From Hypsibius dujardini (Eukaryota; Tardigrada; Eutardigrada; Parachela; Hypsibiidae): 28,292 bases of DNA. The notes beneath the pieces were generated by a model. That model did no database searches and had not been told where the DNA came from. It saw only the letters and a list, made by a program, of their open reading frames with translations. A program made the position numbers and the translations under genes. Positions 1-11,198 of the stretch are shown one piece after another (positions within the stretch are counted from its first letter, which is position 1; each line of letters starts with the position of its first letter). The stretch is taken from NCBI GenBank assembly GCA_001579985.1, contig LRSR01006110.1, positions 1-28,292 of the forward strand. Reading direction: 5' to 3'.

Positions 1-139
1 CGCTAGTTTGAAGGTTTTACTAGGATGAGTAACGGAAGAATTATGGTTAATTACTGCTTGACTGATTGATTAGCTCGATTGTCTAGGAGCAGATTTCGCC
101 CTGTAATTAAAAGATTAATGGGATTGTTTATAATTTCAG

Positions 140-1229
140 AAATAATTCCAGTGATTAGCCATACCACCGAAGTTCTCGAAGACAATGGGCCCCCTCGCAG
201 TCATCGCGATCAAGCTGGGAATAATTTCGTGGAGCGTTTCGGTTTAACAAGCGCTGCTGCTGATCTTGACTTTAGTATTCTTCCCAGTGCTCCCGATAGT
301 GCGGGTTTAGTTTCGGAAATCGCGCTGTCATCTGATGCATCAATATGTAAGGACGTCTTTGTTCTTCCGCTACACACAGCTAATAATATCTATCCTTATT
401 TTGGCTTGATTAATGTTTTGTTATTTTTTCCAAATTGTGAGCCTTACTTTCATTTTGAATCCCGAGTACATTTCGATTAATATTAGTAGTAAGTTGTTTC
501 ATTTAAAATATCTAATTTAAACGTCGGGAGTATCATTTAAGTTGTTTTTGATGTATGTTTTTTTAAATAAATTTATCTGACCAATTTTAATTTTAGTTTT
601 TGTTTTTACTTTTTTACTTTACTTTAAATTTATTATTTTACTTAAATTCGAAATGAACCATGTAAGCAAGATTACTTTATTAATTAGTTGTCATTGTCCC
701 GAAAACTTTCAGGGTGTCAGTCTTGCAAGGTCTTCTTGGACGGACCGTGTCTGAGTCATGGCCGGGTGGTGAAGGATCGACCGTACGTTCCGCAAGCGTT
801 GGTCACACTACCGGCTGGACTTGACGTTCAACCCATCCCCGGCGTGGCCAACGGGAAAGGGGTCTTTGCCGTGGTTGCCATTTCGACACTCAGCATTTTC
901 GGACCTCTTCGCGCTCCCATCTTGCAGCGGACTGATGGCTTTCCAGTCGGTTTCTACCTGGTCGCTACTGACGGCACATTGCAAGCGCTGGATCTGCGGT
1001 CGGACGATCTCTGCAATTGGATGAAGTTTGTCCGCATGGCGCGAAATCGGCAAGAGCAGAACGTGATGGCATACCAGCGGAGCGAGGCGATCTACTTCAC
1101 CACCATGCGGACCATCCAGGAGGGCGAGGAGTTACGCGTATGGTATTCACGGAATTACGCCACTGCGATTGGAAAGCCGCTTGTGTGTGACCTGCCTACC
1201 GCTGGAGGTAAATCATCGTTATCATTCTA

Positions 1230-1314
<85 letters not shown>

Positions 1315-3936
1315 ATTTCTCTGTATGTTTGTCTCTCTGTTTGTCGGACTGTCGGTCTGTCTGCGTCTCTGTCCACCGAAATATCTATCTTCTTTGTCAC
1401 TCTATTTGCCACCCTAACTTGTCTCATAGCTGACCAGGCCTATCTGTGCGTTCGTCACATCACTTTTTGTCTGTGTGTTTGTTTATGTACGTTTTTTTCC
1501 GTCGACTGTCGGTCTGTGCGTTATATATATCTGTTCTCTCTTTCTGTCTGCTTTTTGCTTATCATCCTGGCCTCTTTTTTTAACCATTTCGATGAGATGG
1601 TGATGGTATATATATAGAATAGTCTTTGTAGAAATCGGAAACTCCTTGCCTGAACTATCGGATGACCTCACCTACCCGCCCTCGGAAGCTCCTTCCGTCG
1701 GTCCGGTCAAGCGGAAACGTGGACGGCCGAGGAAAACTCTGCCGCAGCCGACAGCAGCTCCCATTCGGAGGGTATCCATGCCCATCGAGGTGGAGACTGA
1801 ACCTGATGTGATTCCACCAATCCAGACAGAGGTACCGATATCCGCTCCGATTGAGACCGCACCGGTTGAGCAAGTCAAGCGCCGCCGCGGCAGGCCGATG
1901 AAGATTTTGAAGCGCGGCCCACGGGGACCCTACAAGAAGAAGAACACTGAGCCACCGAAAAAGCGAATCCGTGTCAAGAGGGTCTCCACCAATATCCCCT
2001 CCCTTGCCGTGGCACACTACCGCTGCAAATGTCCGGAAGCGGACTGTGCAATGCAATTTCGGACCACCGCCCTGTTAAACATACATGCCTTGCGTCACGG
2101 AACCGCACAGAACCTGGAGGTGAGGGTTCCTGGCTACGGTTCCGATGCCACTGGTTTAATATTCGTACTGGGAGTTTGAAATAACAATAAGTGCAGCTGT
2201 ATTTACGGGAGTTAAAATTTACTGTTAATTCAAAAGTGAAATAAGCATTGAATTTATTTTTAAATTAGTTATCAAATGTCTTTACCCTGATGTAAAATGA
2301 AATGAATTATATTTCTGTCTTCTACATGTCATGTTTAATGATTGATTTTTCTTTTCCCTATTATGCAGGAGATCACACTGGTCTGTCCGGCCTGCGCGCT
2401 GTCCGAGCTGGAAACGTTGGACGACCTCCTGGCGCACGTGGAGCAACGGCACAGCAAACAGCTCGGCTGCCGCGACCGTTCGGACTTTCCTTGCCCTCAC
2501 TGCAAAAAGTATTACAGTTCAGCGGAAAACCTCGAGCTCCATATCCGGCGACTGCACACCGAACCGGCGCGGGAACGGAACTTCGAGTGCGACACTTGCC
2601 ACGATAAGTTCGTCTCGGTCGGGTCTATGGTCGCCCACAGACGGGTGAGTCACAGAAAGATAAACAGACAGACAGGCAAACAGACAGACAGCCAGCCCGC
2701 CCGCCAGCCAGCCAGCCAGCCAGACACACAGACACACAGACGCACAGATGCACAGACACACAGACATACAGACATGCAGAAAGACTGACAGGCCGACAGA
2801 TGAACAGCCCTGGGTATTCGTATGCATTTGATCTAATGGCCAAATGTTTTACTTTGTCACAGACGCACTTCAATCGCAGATATTTCACATGCCCCGTTTG
2901 TCTGAAAACTTTCCGGACTGCCTCACACTTGAAGGAACACTCCGAAGGGCATGCGCGGAATGGACTATTTCATTGCCACTTCTGTGAGAAAGCGTTTGAA
3001 CGGTTTCCCAGTCTCCGTCATCATCTTCGACAGACTCACGCAACAGGCCATTTCGAGTGCGACAAGTGCTCAATGGTGAGGCCACCTTGATGACTTTTAT
3101 CTGTTGCGTTCATTCGTCTGTCCATATGTCTGGTTGTCTGTCTATCTGCATCCTTTGTCGGTCTGCTTTTCATCTATTGTTCTCTTATCTCGTCTGTCGA
3201 TTTATCTATCTGCCTGCCTGTCTGTCTGCCTGCTTGTCTGTTTATCTGCCTATTTATCTGTCTTTTTGTCTGCCTGCTTGTCTGTCTGTTAATATATCTG
3301 TGCCTATATTATTTTCCCTTAAACCTAGTTTTGTGTTTCGTATTTCTGTCTGTCTGTCTCTATTGATATGAAGACGATTCTGCTGCACAGGTGTTCAATC
3401 GTCAATCCCGTTTGGATGCCCACGCGGTGACCCACTCCGACACCTGCGATCACATGTGCGACCAGTGCGGTCGACAATTCAAGCGGAAAGACAAGCTGCG
3501 TGACCACATCCTGGCCATCCATCAGAACGTCCAGATAGGGCGACGCTTCCGGAAATCCGCCCTCGAAATCCGCATGGCCAACGTGCGGCGCCGCGCTCGC
3601 GAAAAGGACTATCGCGAGTACGAGTATCAGTGTGAGCCATGCAAGGTGGGCTTCGTGCGACCTACGCTGCTGCAGCGGCATATGGCGGAACTGCATTCGG
3701 AGACGGCGTTGCGGGAACCAGCAACCGAGTTGATTCCACCGGAAGTGGGACGTTGTATCCCTTGCCAGTACTGCGGGCAGGCATACGGCTCCAAAGCCAA
3801 GTGTGCTTCGCATATCAAGCAGGCCCATCCGGAAACACTGGTCTATGAATTGGGTGGTGGTGACTGTGAGTCGTCGTCAGGAGGGCCCAGCGGAAGTCAG
3901 GGATCGATGGAGCAGGCGGGACCGTGGATTTATTGA
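140..3936 (+). CDS. PRDM10: PRDM10-like PR/SET-domain zinc-finger protein (5' partial)
   Basis: Likely nuclear transcription regulator. Exons 140-346, 713-1207, 1632-2119, 2369-2644, 2863-3075 and 3391-3936 have GT-AG borders with matching phases (about 740 residues). Exon 2 opens with a Cys/His knuckle (codons 715, 724, 748, 757) followed by a PR domain (about 775-1185) containing LCNWMKFVR, EQNVMAYQ and ELRVWY. Exon 3 has two AT-hook-like motifs (KRGRPRK, RRGRPMK), a basic stretch KKRIRVKR and the first finger. Ten C2H2 fingers follow in all; those crossing the exon 4/5 and 5/6 junctions are completed only by the proposed splices (AHRR-TH, CSM-VFN). The motif QFKRKDKLRDH and the last two fingers with CQYCGQAY match PRDM10 rather than PRDM15, as far as memory allows. 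The protein stops soon after the last finger, without the long Gln-rich tail of vertebrate PRDM10. The start of the first visible exon (140, or 152) is uncertain, and an in-frame ATG at 118 could be a start instead. Confidence 0.9.
1231..1314. repeat. (CTGT)21 microsatellite in PRDM10 intron 2
   Basis: An uninterrupted run of 21 CTGT tetramers, followed by a degenerate CTGT-rich stretch to about 1370. It lies 24 bases after the exon 2 donor. The apparent Leu-Ser-Val-Cys reading frames across it are repeat artefacts. Confidence 0.98.
2664..2797. repeat. ACAG/CCAG/ACAC repeat tract in PRDM10 intron 4
   Basis: Imperfect tetramer and hexamer repeats (ACAG, CCAG, CAGACA) fill most of the 218-base intron 2645-2862. 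The strand sense is opposite to the CTGT tracts in introns 2 and 5, so the transcript carries complementary tracts on the two sides of exon 5. Confidence 0.95.
3112..3360. repeat. Degenerate CTGT/TCTG repeat tract in PRDM10 intron 5
   Basis: Nearly all of intron 5 (3076-3390) is an imperfect pyrimidine-rich CTGT, CTGC and TATC tetramer array. It is much more decayed than the intron 2 array. Confidence 0.93.
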
Positions 3937-4509
3937 CAAGTTCTCCGTGTAAGCTTTTCGTGTTCGGGTTTACGATTCCAATGATTTTCTATTACTGTTT
4001 TACAGACTAGTATTCTTGTACAGACTACAGAGAAACAGATCGGACAGACACCCTGTTTTTGCTCATGTTGTTCGTCGCTAGTTCATCTCTGGTCAGGCAC
4101 TGGTTTGACTTCTTGAAAGGAGAATCGTTTTGTGTTTCCAGTTCAGAGATGCAAGAGCTCGTAGACAAAGAACCCGCTTAGAAATGTACGATTCGGTCAA
4201 GCTCGTCAAAAGTCTCCAAATCAAAACTGTACCCACTTGCTAGTTGCCTGCATCAGGCTCTTTAAACGGCACCAATCGAAGACAGTATCGTGTTTTATGT
4301 TGAATTTGAAGTAATAAGCGTATGATACTGGAAATACAAAGATACGTTTGTGTACTACCGTACCGTACTCGCACTAAAAAAAGGTACAAGGATGAAACGG
4401 GTAAAATCAACCCAAAATAGGCTATTGAATAACTCAAATACCGTATGTACAAAGAAAGAGGTACAATATAGCATAAAAAAGACGTTAAAATCAGCCAACC
4501 ATACGCTTC
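3937..4509. other. Intergenic, PRDM10 3' flank
   Basis: Presumably contains the PRDM10 3' UTR. I see no canonical AATAAA and no coding signal. The 3' end of the neighbouring LINE copy may extend into its right part. Confidence 0.5.
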
Positions 4510-5789
4510 AGGTTAAGAACAGAGTAGATTTCGTCCAGCCTATCCATCCAAGGATGGGAAGATAAAACTGAAGCAGCGTTCCCTCTTTGAATCTCATTGC
4601 TAATTCTTTGGTAGATATTCTATAAACTTCCTCTTGCCGGTCTCTTCAGAAATATTTTGTCCGATTAAAGATAAAGGTCGCTTGGTGGCCGGTCCGGTCG
4701 GACCAAAAGTTCCAAAGGCTATAGGGCTGAAGGAAAAACGACCAGTCGAAAAATCTTAATGGTTAATCTTGTGAGTCTTTGCTTTGACTGCTGCTGCCCT
4801 GGCCTCCATGATGGTGTTTGTAATGTGAGATGTGGCAACAGTATCCCACCATGTTACGTCCCAAACCAGCGCAAGCCCCGGACGAATGGTACCAGGGTCA
4901 TACCGTCAGGTCTTTTCTCTCCAGTACGTTTCAAGCCTGGTGGTTTACGAATCGAATGAATGTTGGCTTATGCGAGAGCTCTCTTAACCACATCGTTTAG
5001 AACTGAGTGACGACTGTTCCGGCCAGCTGGAGCAGTCTTGTTACAGCTGAGTCAATGATGGCAGTCTCGGTTGACTAGTCCTCCACATCGGCATGTGTGT
5101 GGCTTGCAGACACTGGCTCCCAGGCGCAAGGCGACTACAATCCGAAGAGCATCATCTACGAGCAGAATCGAAACATTAGGGTTAGGGAGGCAGACCAACC
5201 ACTTACCTGATTCAAGGCGTCGTAAGGCGAGTAGCCAGGCTTTGTCGCGCACATCCGCCGTCGTCATTAGCTGCTATAAAATACTGAGGCGGCTGGACAT
5301 GAGGCTGAGCGTGGTCGTCTTTGTGTCGATGGCGAGTGGCACACCATCAGATAGAAGAGGCGCACCCAACAGCGAGAGTTCCACACGGCTTGGAAAGGTC
5401 ATTTCCGGTCGCGCTGTCTGAATGGCGGCCGTGGTCTGCTCCTGATCTGCAACACATCTTCCGAAAACAAAACACTTACACTCGGACAGACTCAACTCAG
5501 AACGAATTTCTCGACAAAGAGTCTCCACAGTCGCTAGGTCATGCATGACAGTCCCAGCTGGACTGCCGAGCGTGCCGTCGTAAAGGTACCACGCGTTCAG
5601 AGGGGAATGCATAACTTTCGACAGCTTCAGGGTGACCAGACAGAAGAGAGGGCCGAGAGGATCATCCTGCTGAACACGAGACGCCGAGTGAAGAATCGCT
5701 GAGAAAGAGCTCCGTCGGTTTGCGGTACATTTGCCACACAAAGACATAGTAACCACAGTGTGGTTATGATGTGTGTGTACTAGTACCAC
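4510..5789 (-). mobile_element. Degenerate non-LTR (LINE) retrotransposon, reverse-transcriptase C-terminal part
   Basis: Read on the minus strand from 5789 downwards, the translation shows VQQDDPLGPLF (normally VQQGDPLGP), then WYLYDGTLG at about 5588-5562 where the catalytic box should be YLDD, so the first Asp is lost. Next come SLLGAPL and, after an in-frame stop at 5274-5276 and an apparent deletion, KAWLLALRRLESGKWL, DALRIVVALRLGASVC and the Cys/His stretch KPHTCRCGGLV. Below 5052, out-of-frame pieces continue: SRHSVLNDVVKRAL, EKRPDGMTLVPF, FGTFGPTGP and RISNEIQRGNAASV. These are the usual order of motifs in the C-terminal half of LINE ORF2-type proteins. Several stops, at least two frameshifts and the lost catalytic residue make it dead. 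The 5' end is missing, as is common for LINE copies. The clade was not determined. Confidence 0.87.
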
Positions 5790-6205
5790 TTGTCAGGGTG
5801 GGGATATTTTGCCCTTCCACCCCTCACCCCAGGCTTGGCATAATTGGTTCTACAAGGAATTGCACACCATGAAGATTCACTGTCCTCAGTTGTGTTTGCA
5901 CTTACAAGCTTGTACTTGCAATGACCATAAAAAAATGTTCTGCAAAGACTACCCAGGTGATCCGACTGGAGTTTCTCGATGGCAACTCGATTTTCGTAAT
6001 GCTTTTCACCGAGGAATGGCGAAAGGAATTGGGCGACTGCTTATTTGAACGTTCTTTCTTTCTTTCGAAGAAAACCGGGTATTTTGGTATTTATCAACGA
6101 CTGCGACTGGAAACGCATTGTAAGAATTTGTCGTTTAGTTGACTAGTTTATTGCAGATCGCTTCCAGTGCTGCCATTCATACATCGATTCACTATCTATC
6201 TGTGC

Positions 6206-6237
<32 letters not shown>

Positions 6238-6660
6238 TCCTATCTGTTTGTCTGTCTATCTGTCTGTTTTGTTTCAAAACTTAGCACTTAAAAGTGCACT
6301 GGCAACAAATGACGACATGCCATATGGGCGAGGAATGAAATAAGAAACGGTACGGTGATTTATTACACCAAATTGACCGTTTCACAATTCGACCGACCTA
6401 GTACAAACCTTGAAGGGTCCGTCCCTGGACATGTAACTGTCACATCCACAAAGCGCACATTCGCTAAATTTGCCGGTTTTCGCAAACTCAGCCTTGAGTG
6501 ACCATGATTTTACAGTGTGTGTCTGGGGTAACATGGACCCCTTCAAAATAGCTTGCCACAGCTTCGTCCAAGTACCTCATTGTTTTCCGCCCACTAATGC
6601 CATAATTATGCAAAACAATAGTCGCACAATTCAACCTAGATGTAGATGGACATGGACTGG
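5790..6660. other. Intergenic, upstream flank of the chitinase gene
   Basis: No recognisable gene. An open frame at 5773-6048 (+) has no familiar motif. A CTGT-type microsatellite lies at 6192-6270. Confidence 0.5.
6192..6270. repeat. CTGT/CTAT microsatellite
   Basis: A run of CTGT with CTAT and TTGT variants. It is the same repeat family as in the PRDM10 introns, but intergenic here. Confidence 0.95.
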
Positions 6661-6670
6661 TATAAAAAGG
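6661..6670 (+). promoter_or_regulatory. TATA box of the GH19 chitinase gene
   Basis: TATAAAAAGG lies 79-85 bases upstream of the proposed ATG. A start site about 30 bases downstream would leave a 5' leader of roughly 55 bases. This is inferred from the motif and its spacing only. Confidence 0.6.
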
Positions 6671-6745
6671 TGCCTTTATCTGTGCTTTTTCCGACAATTT
6701 TTTAGGGTGCCCACATCACCCAATAGCTGTGTGAATAGCATGACC

Positions 6746-8169
6746 ATGGAGTCCGTCATCGTGTTTTGCTTCGGATTCTTCACCCTCATTTGTGGCTCCT
6801 CTTACGCAGCTCTCATCACCAAAGCCGAACTGACAGCCGCACTTACCTCCAGCGGGTTCCCGGCTCCGTCGGACGAGCAGTACAAGAATATCGTTACTCG
6901 CTGCGAGAAATCGGGAAAGATCACCACCAAACGCGAGCTGGCCATGTTCCTTGCCAATGTCTTCCAGGTACGCATCATGCATAACAAAACGTCGGTAGAA
7001 AGAGAACTAAACTTAAATTATTCTTTTATTCATAATATTAAGTTTTGCTATTTCAAAAAGTAGGACAAATTCGATTAATATTCATCATCCTAATTGGGCT
7101 TTTTCGTAAATTAATCAAACGTTCAGCTAATAAATAGCTCGACTACTCAGGCAATTATCAGTAAAATACTATCTGGTAATGTTGTATACTTATATTCACA
7201 CTAAATGAACAGCAACATAAATTTTGGGTATTAGAGCAATAAAAATTCCGCTCAATCTATGTTACATAGTATATCGTGCAATCTGTATATAAGATAAACT
7301 GAAACTTGCACATTCTACGAAGTAACGCTGGAAAGCTAGTCTTCACCTACACACTGTAATGACACTTTTAACACTATAATTAAAAAAATTCAGCGATGGT
7401 CGAAGTAGAATATAACCGGGAATGATTTGAACTAACATACCGGTATTAGGTAATTGAACTGCAAAACGGATAAAAATTTGCAGTAAAACAAGGACAAAGT
7501 AGTATAAAATTTTAAAAATCACTCCCAACATTCTAAATTAATTATTCTGAAATCGTTTTAATTATTGCTGAATGTTATTTATTAAAACCAAAAAGCCCAA
7601 TGAGGGGGTGTAAAATGTCGATTAAAATTTATTAAGAAGCAACTCAGTTTCTAAGCTGACTCAAAGCTGTAGATGCACCGGTAGTTGGACTTTTTCGACT
7701 GAGTTCACGTGAACGGTGTGTATGTGTATACTTCCAGGAGTCGGACGGCCTGCGCGCGAAGAAGGAGTACAATCCCCCGGCGGGAGCCTACCAGGCTCCT
7801 GGTGGGGCCCCCGGGAAGCGCTATTACGGCCGTGGCTATCTCCAGCTCAGCTGGGTTTACAACTACAAGGCCGCCTCGCAGGCCCTCTACAAGGACGACC
7901 GGCTGGTCAAGGACCCCGACCAAGTCGCCACCAAGGACGACGTGGCGTGGGACACGGCCTTCTGGTACTGGTCCGCCAACGTCCACAGCGCACCCGGCGT
8001 GAGTGAGGGTAAGTTCGGAGCGACCACTAAGGCCATCAACGGCGCGTTGGAGTGCGGCGGTGCGGCTGTCGGAACGGAGCAGGCCAAGCGGCGTTTCGAG
8101 TTTTACAAGAAGATTTCGGCGGCCTTCAAACTGTCCGGTAAACCGGTAGAAAATGGCTGTTATAACTAA
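6746..8169 (+). CDS. Secreted GH19 chitinase-like protein
   Basis: Predicted to hydrolyse beta-1,4 linkages of chitin outside the cell. Two exons, 6746-6967 and 7738-8169, join in phase 0 across a 770-base intron to give 217 residues. The chosen ATG has a good context (ACCATGG); an in-frame ATG at 6740 would add two residues. Residues 1-21 form a signal peptide ending near GSSYA. The GH19 hallmarks are FLANVFQ-ESDG, where Glu75 (first residue of exon 2) aligns with the general acid of the HETGG-type motif, a second candidate acid in KKEYN (Glu84), YYGRGYLQLSW, the WDTAFWYW segment and GATTKAINGALEC. No chitin-binding module is present. The catalytic region is shorter than in plant enzymes and resembles the short forms of nematodes and other invertebrates. 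A TATA box precedes it. Confidence 0.92.
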
Positions 8170-8300
8170 TTTAGAGACCGGGCTTTTTATCCGATTCCTC
8201 TATTTTTGCTCCTCCCATGCAAGGAATTAATATGAGAATTTTGTCAAAAATATTTGAATCCTTCCGGAGGATGGTGAATGTTGCAACTCGGTCGTACGGA

Positions 8301-8780
8301 ATCGGTGCACCAGGAACTATATCCGCGAACCGGAACTTTGTTCCTTTCTTTTAGTTCCCTTTTCGGGCGAACACATATATGGCAGGAAAAGGAACATAAT
8401 TCCGGTTCGCATATCCGCTACGTATGCGTGGTGTATAATCCATCTCATCGGTACGCCAAGAACTAAATGCGCGAACCAGAACTTTGTTCCTTTCCTTGGT
8501 TCCTTTTCCGTGCGGACCTACAGTATATAGGAAAACGAATTGAGTTCCGGTTCGCGCGTCCGCCACATATGGCGCACATGCGTGATGCATAATGCATCTT
8601 CTCGGTACGCCAAAAAAAATTATGTGCGCGAGCCGGAACTTCGTTTCTTTCTAGTAGTTCCCGTTTCCTGCATATACGATGTGAAAATAAATATACAGAG
8701 TACAGAAAAGAGAAACTGTTAAAAGAACAAAGTTTCGGGTCCCTGCTTCCGCTACGTATGCGTGATGTATTATGTATCAC
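8301..8780. repeat. Three tandem ~150-bp units, each an inverted repeat
   Basis: Units begin near 8301, 8447 and 8600 with (A)TCGGTRCRCCA. In each unit a GCGARCCRGAACTT segment (8325, 8471, 8628) is followed by CTTT and GTTCC(C)-type sequence. The first two then have an arm reading AATTCCGGTTCGC or GAGTTCCGGTTCGC, complementary to the opening segment, and all three end in (A)TATG(C)G-rich sequence with TGATG/GTGTA..AT. Spacing is 146-157 bases. The frames across it have no coding character. It is possibly a tandem array of a short foldback element. Confidence 0.85.
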
Positions 8781-10129
8781 CGGGAGTAGCATAAGCAATA
8801 TATTACTAGGATGTGATCGGGTACTCTAAATTTAATTAAAAACAATCCAGAACCGTGGGTGAAATTCCCACCTAGTGCATGTCTTTCACGATGAACCCCC
8901 TCCGCCATCCCATTGCGGCGGTTTCGTTCGGTAACGCGGCAATCGAGATCTTCCCTTCAACAAACACAGCGTACTATAAGTACAGTTTTCTTGTACTGTT
9001 TACTTTAAATGTGTTATTTTTGAATAATACCTCAAATAGTATCGATATTGTAAATTTAAAATGGGGACAGTATGGTTTCCAACTGTCGACCTTGATTCAC
9101 TATCCGAAATATGTATCACTGGATGTTTTATATCTATTTTGCGAAGAAAAAGTTTTATAAAATAGAAATTACATGCACTATAAGGTCTCTAATCATATTA
9201 ACATTTAAATGCCCACTTATTCGCCGTTTAGAGGAAAATGTTTAAAAGTTCATGACAGTTAAAACTGGTCAGCCGGATATACTAGTGTACGGTGAACTAT
9301 AGTACGAGTGGTGGTATCGGCGTGCACAAACACAATGTTAATCCATATCAATTGGGGAATTGAAAGTTACGAATTTATTGAATAATTGCAAACGATGCGA
9401 TAATTCTTTTAATTTTTCCTTTAAAAAACGTGACTCAAGCATTTTGATTGACAGCGGGACCGCGCGTGTTTTGTGATGAGTTTTTGCAAGCATAGGCACA
9501 CCTCACTCATCGGTGGGCACAGGTGTTTTGGTCGCCCTTATTATAACGTGGCCCAAGACCTACCGTAGACCCCTATTTACCGGAGGGCTCGACGAAATGC
9601 TATGTGTGTTGTGTTGTGGCTTTTTCCGCATCGACGGTCGTTCCCACCTACAGTATGAAGGTGTGGCCTGTGTAGTAGAAACTTTCTTTCCCCATAGCCT
9701 CCATCACCTGCCTTCTATTTAATAGCCCATTCAAAGCACAACCCCACCGCTAAAATTCTGGTACCATTTGCCGCTAAAATTCCGAGATTCAAGTCAATTC
9801 GTTGGAGTCTGCCCTTCTCGCTCGCCCAAAAAGAGCCTAGTGTGAATATATCCGTATTGTATTGTGGTACCTTTATTACGCCTGTCTAACTTCAGCTTTT
9901 AGCATGCCATCATTACTTCCTATCCTTCTCGAAGGATAATTATACAACTAACATTTTTAAGTGTACTGTACACTCGATTCAACAATATAACTAGTATCTT
10001 CGAGTCTTCGACTGCAGTTAGCAGCGAGAAGCAACGAACGTTGCACCCGGCACCAATTGCATAACACACAACACACAGCCACCACGCAGCTTGACTCTTC
10101 CTTACAGGTCACACGATGACGACGACGAC
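8781..10129. other. Intergenic, no gene recognised
   Basis: AT-rich in the first half. Open frames at 8879-9160 and 9513-9722 (+) show no familiar domain, signal peptide or splice context. Short dyads such as GTGGGTGAAATTCCCAC near 8855 are present. Confidence 0.45.
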
Positions 10130-11198
10130 GACGAGCCATACCCTACGATTGATCTGCTCGCATTTCCGGCGAGCGAGTGAGCGAGCTACGACAAAACGGC
10201 TTCACCATGTACTCAGTAAAATACCCTAGGCTCATCATCACTTTCAGACAAGACAACACGAGGCAAAGGCAAGGCCACGGTTGCTTGCATGCCGCTGCTA
10301 CTCAAAATCGTTATCTCCCTGAGTTTTAGAAAATTTATTTATGCCACCGCAAGCTAAGGCCACGGCGAGTGGTTGCGTGAAGGCACACACAGAAAAGCAG
10401 CAACGGCTACCAACTGTGCTGTGTGTGTATGAGTGTGTGTGTGTGTGTGGTAAAAAGCGGGCAAAATTGTGATGGCTGTAGCTGCAGCCGTTTTCGATTG
10501 GTAGAGTCGCGCGCGCGCCGTTTTCACCGGCCGGGATAGAGAGAGATCGGTGCCGTGTGCAGATTGCTGCTTCTTTGTTCAGCGCACCATTGCCACAACC
10601 GACCACCACCACCAGTCAGTCCGCCACCAGTCCACCACCCATGGCCATGGTTGAAAAGTAGGTTGCCTTTTGCCTTGCCTTCAATCGTTGCAACGGTTGT
10701 GCTGGCTTGCTTTCCAAATCGCCCCGCGAAAATCGAAGCAGCGTAGCTCGATCGGTGAAAATTTGAATGGTGGTGGTGCGTTTCGTGTGGGGGTTGGTTG
10801 CGCTGACCGTGCGATTGGTCAGCAAGGGGTGAAACGGTCGTGCGGGGGCGTGGTCCGGCGAACCGAGCCACAGGCGCAGAGAGACACGCGCACACACAGA
10901 GCGCGGGAGAGAAAATCAACATCGCGCGCGCTCACACACACCACCCCACACTCTCTCTTTTTCTGTGTCTCTCGCGCTGTGAAACGATCGTAGAGAAAAG
11001 TGTGTGTGTGTATGTGTGTGTGTGTGTAGAATTATTTGCGCGCGTTGCTCCAGAGTTTCTTCTTCCCTCACTCTTGACGTTGCATTTCGTTTGCTCAAAA
11101 CTCCCGCATTTCCCTCGAATATACATACATTTTTCGGAATATTTTCCGTCGCTTTTTCTTCGGACCACCTCGCCCCCACTCACCCTCAACGCTGTAAG
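10130..11198 (+). promoter_or_regulatory. CpG-rich, simple-repeat-rich upstream region of the H1-like gene
   Basis: The composition shifts sharply to GC and CpG richness, with GCGCGC runs near 10508 and 10923, GACGAC repeats near 10115-10135, and TG tracts near 10420-10450 and 11000-11028. No TATA box is evident. The final 100 bases before the ATG are pyrimidine-rich. It is probably promoter plus leader of the downstream lysine-rich gene; a 5' UTR intron cannot be excluded. Confidence 0.45.

Noticed and set aside
1208-1617. Open frames full of Leu-Ser-Val-Cys across the CTGT array
   Set aside because: They are translations of the tetramer, which reads open in several frames on both strands, and the segment lies between good splice sites of PRDM10.
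5071-5421. Plus-strand frame in the LINE region
   Set aside because: The minus strand carries clear reverse-transcriptase motifs; the plus frame has none.
8463-8798. Minus-strand frame across the tandem palindromes
   Set aside because: It follows the repeat unit and shows no protein family features.
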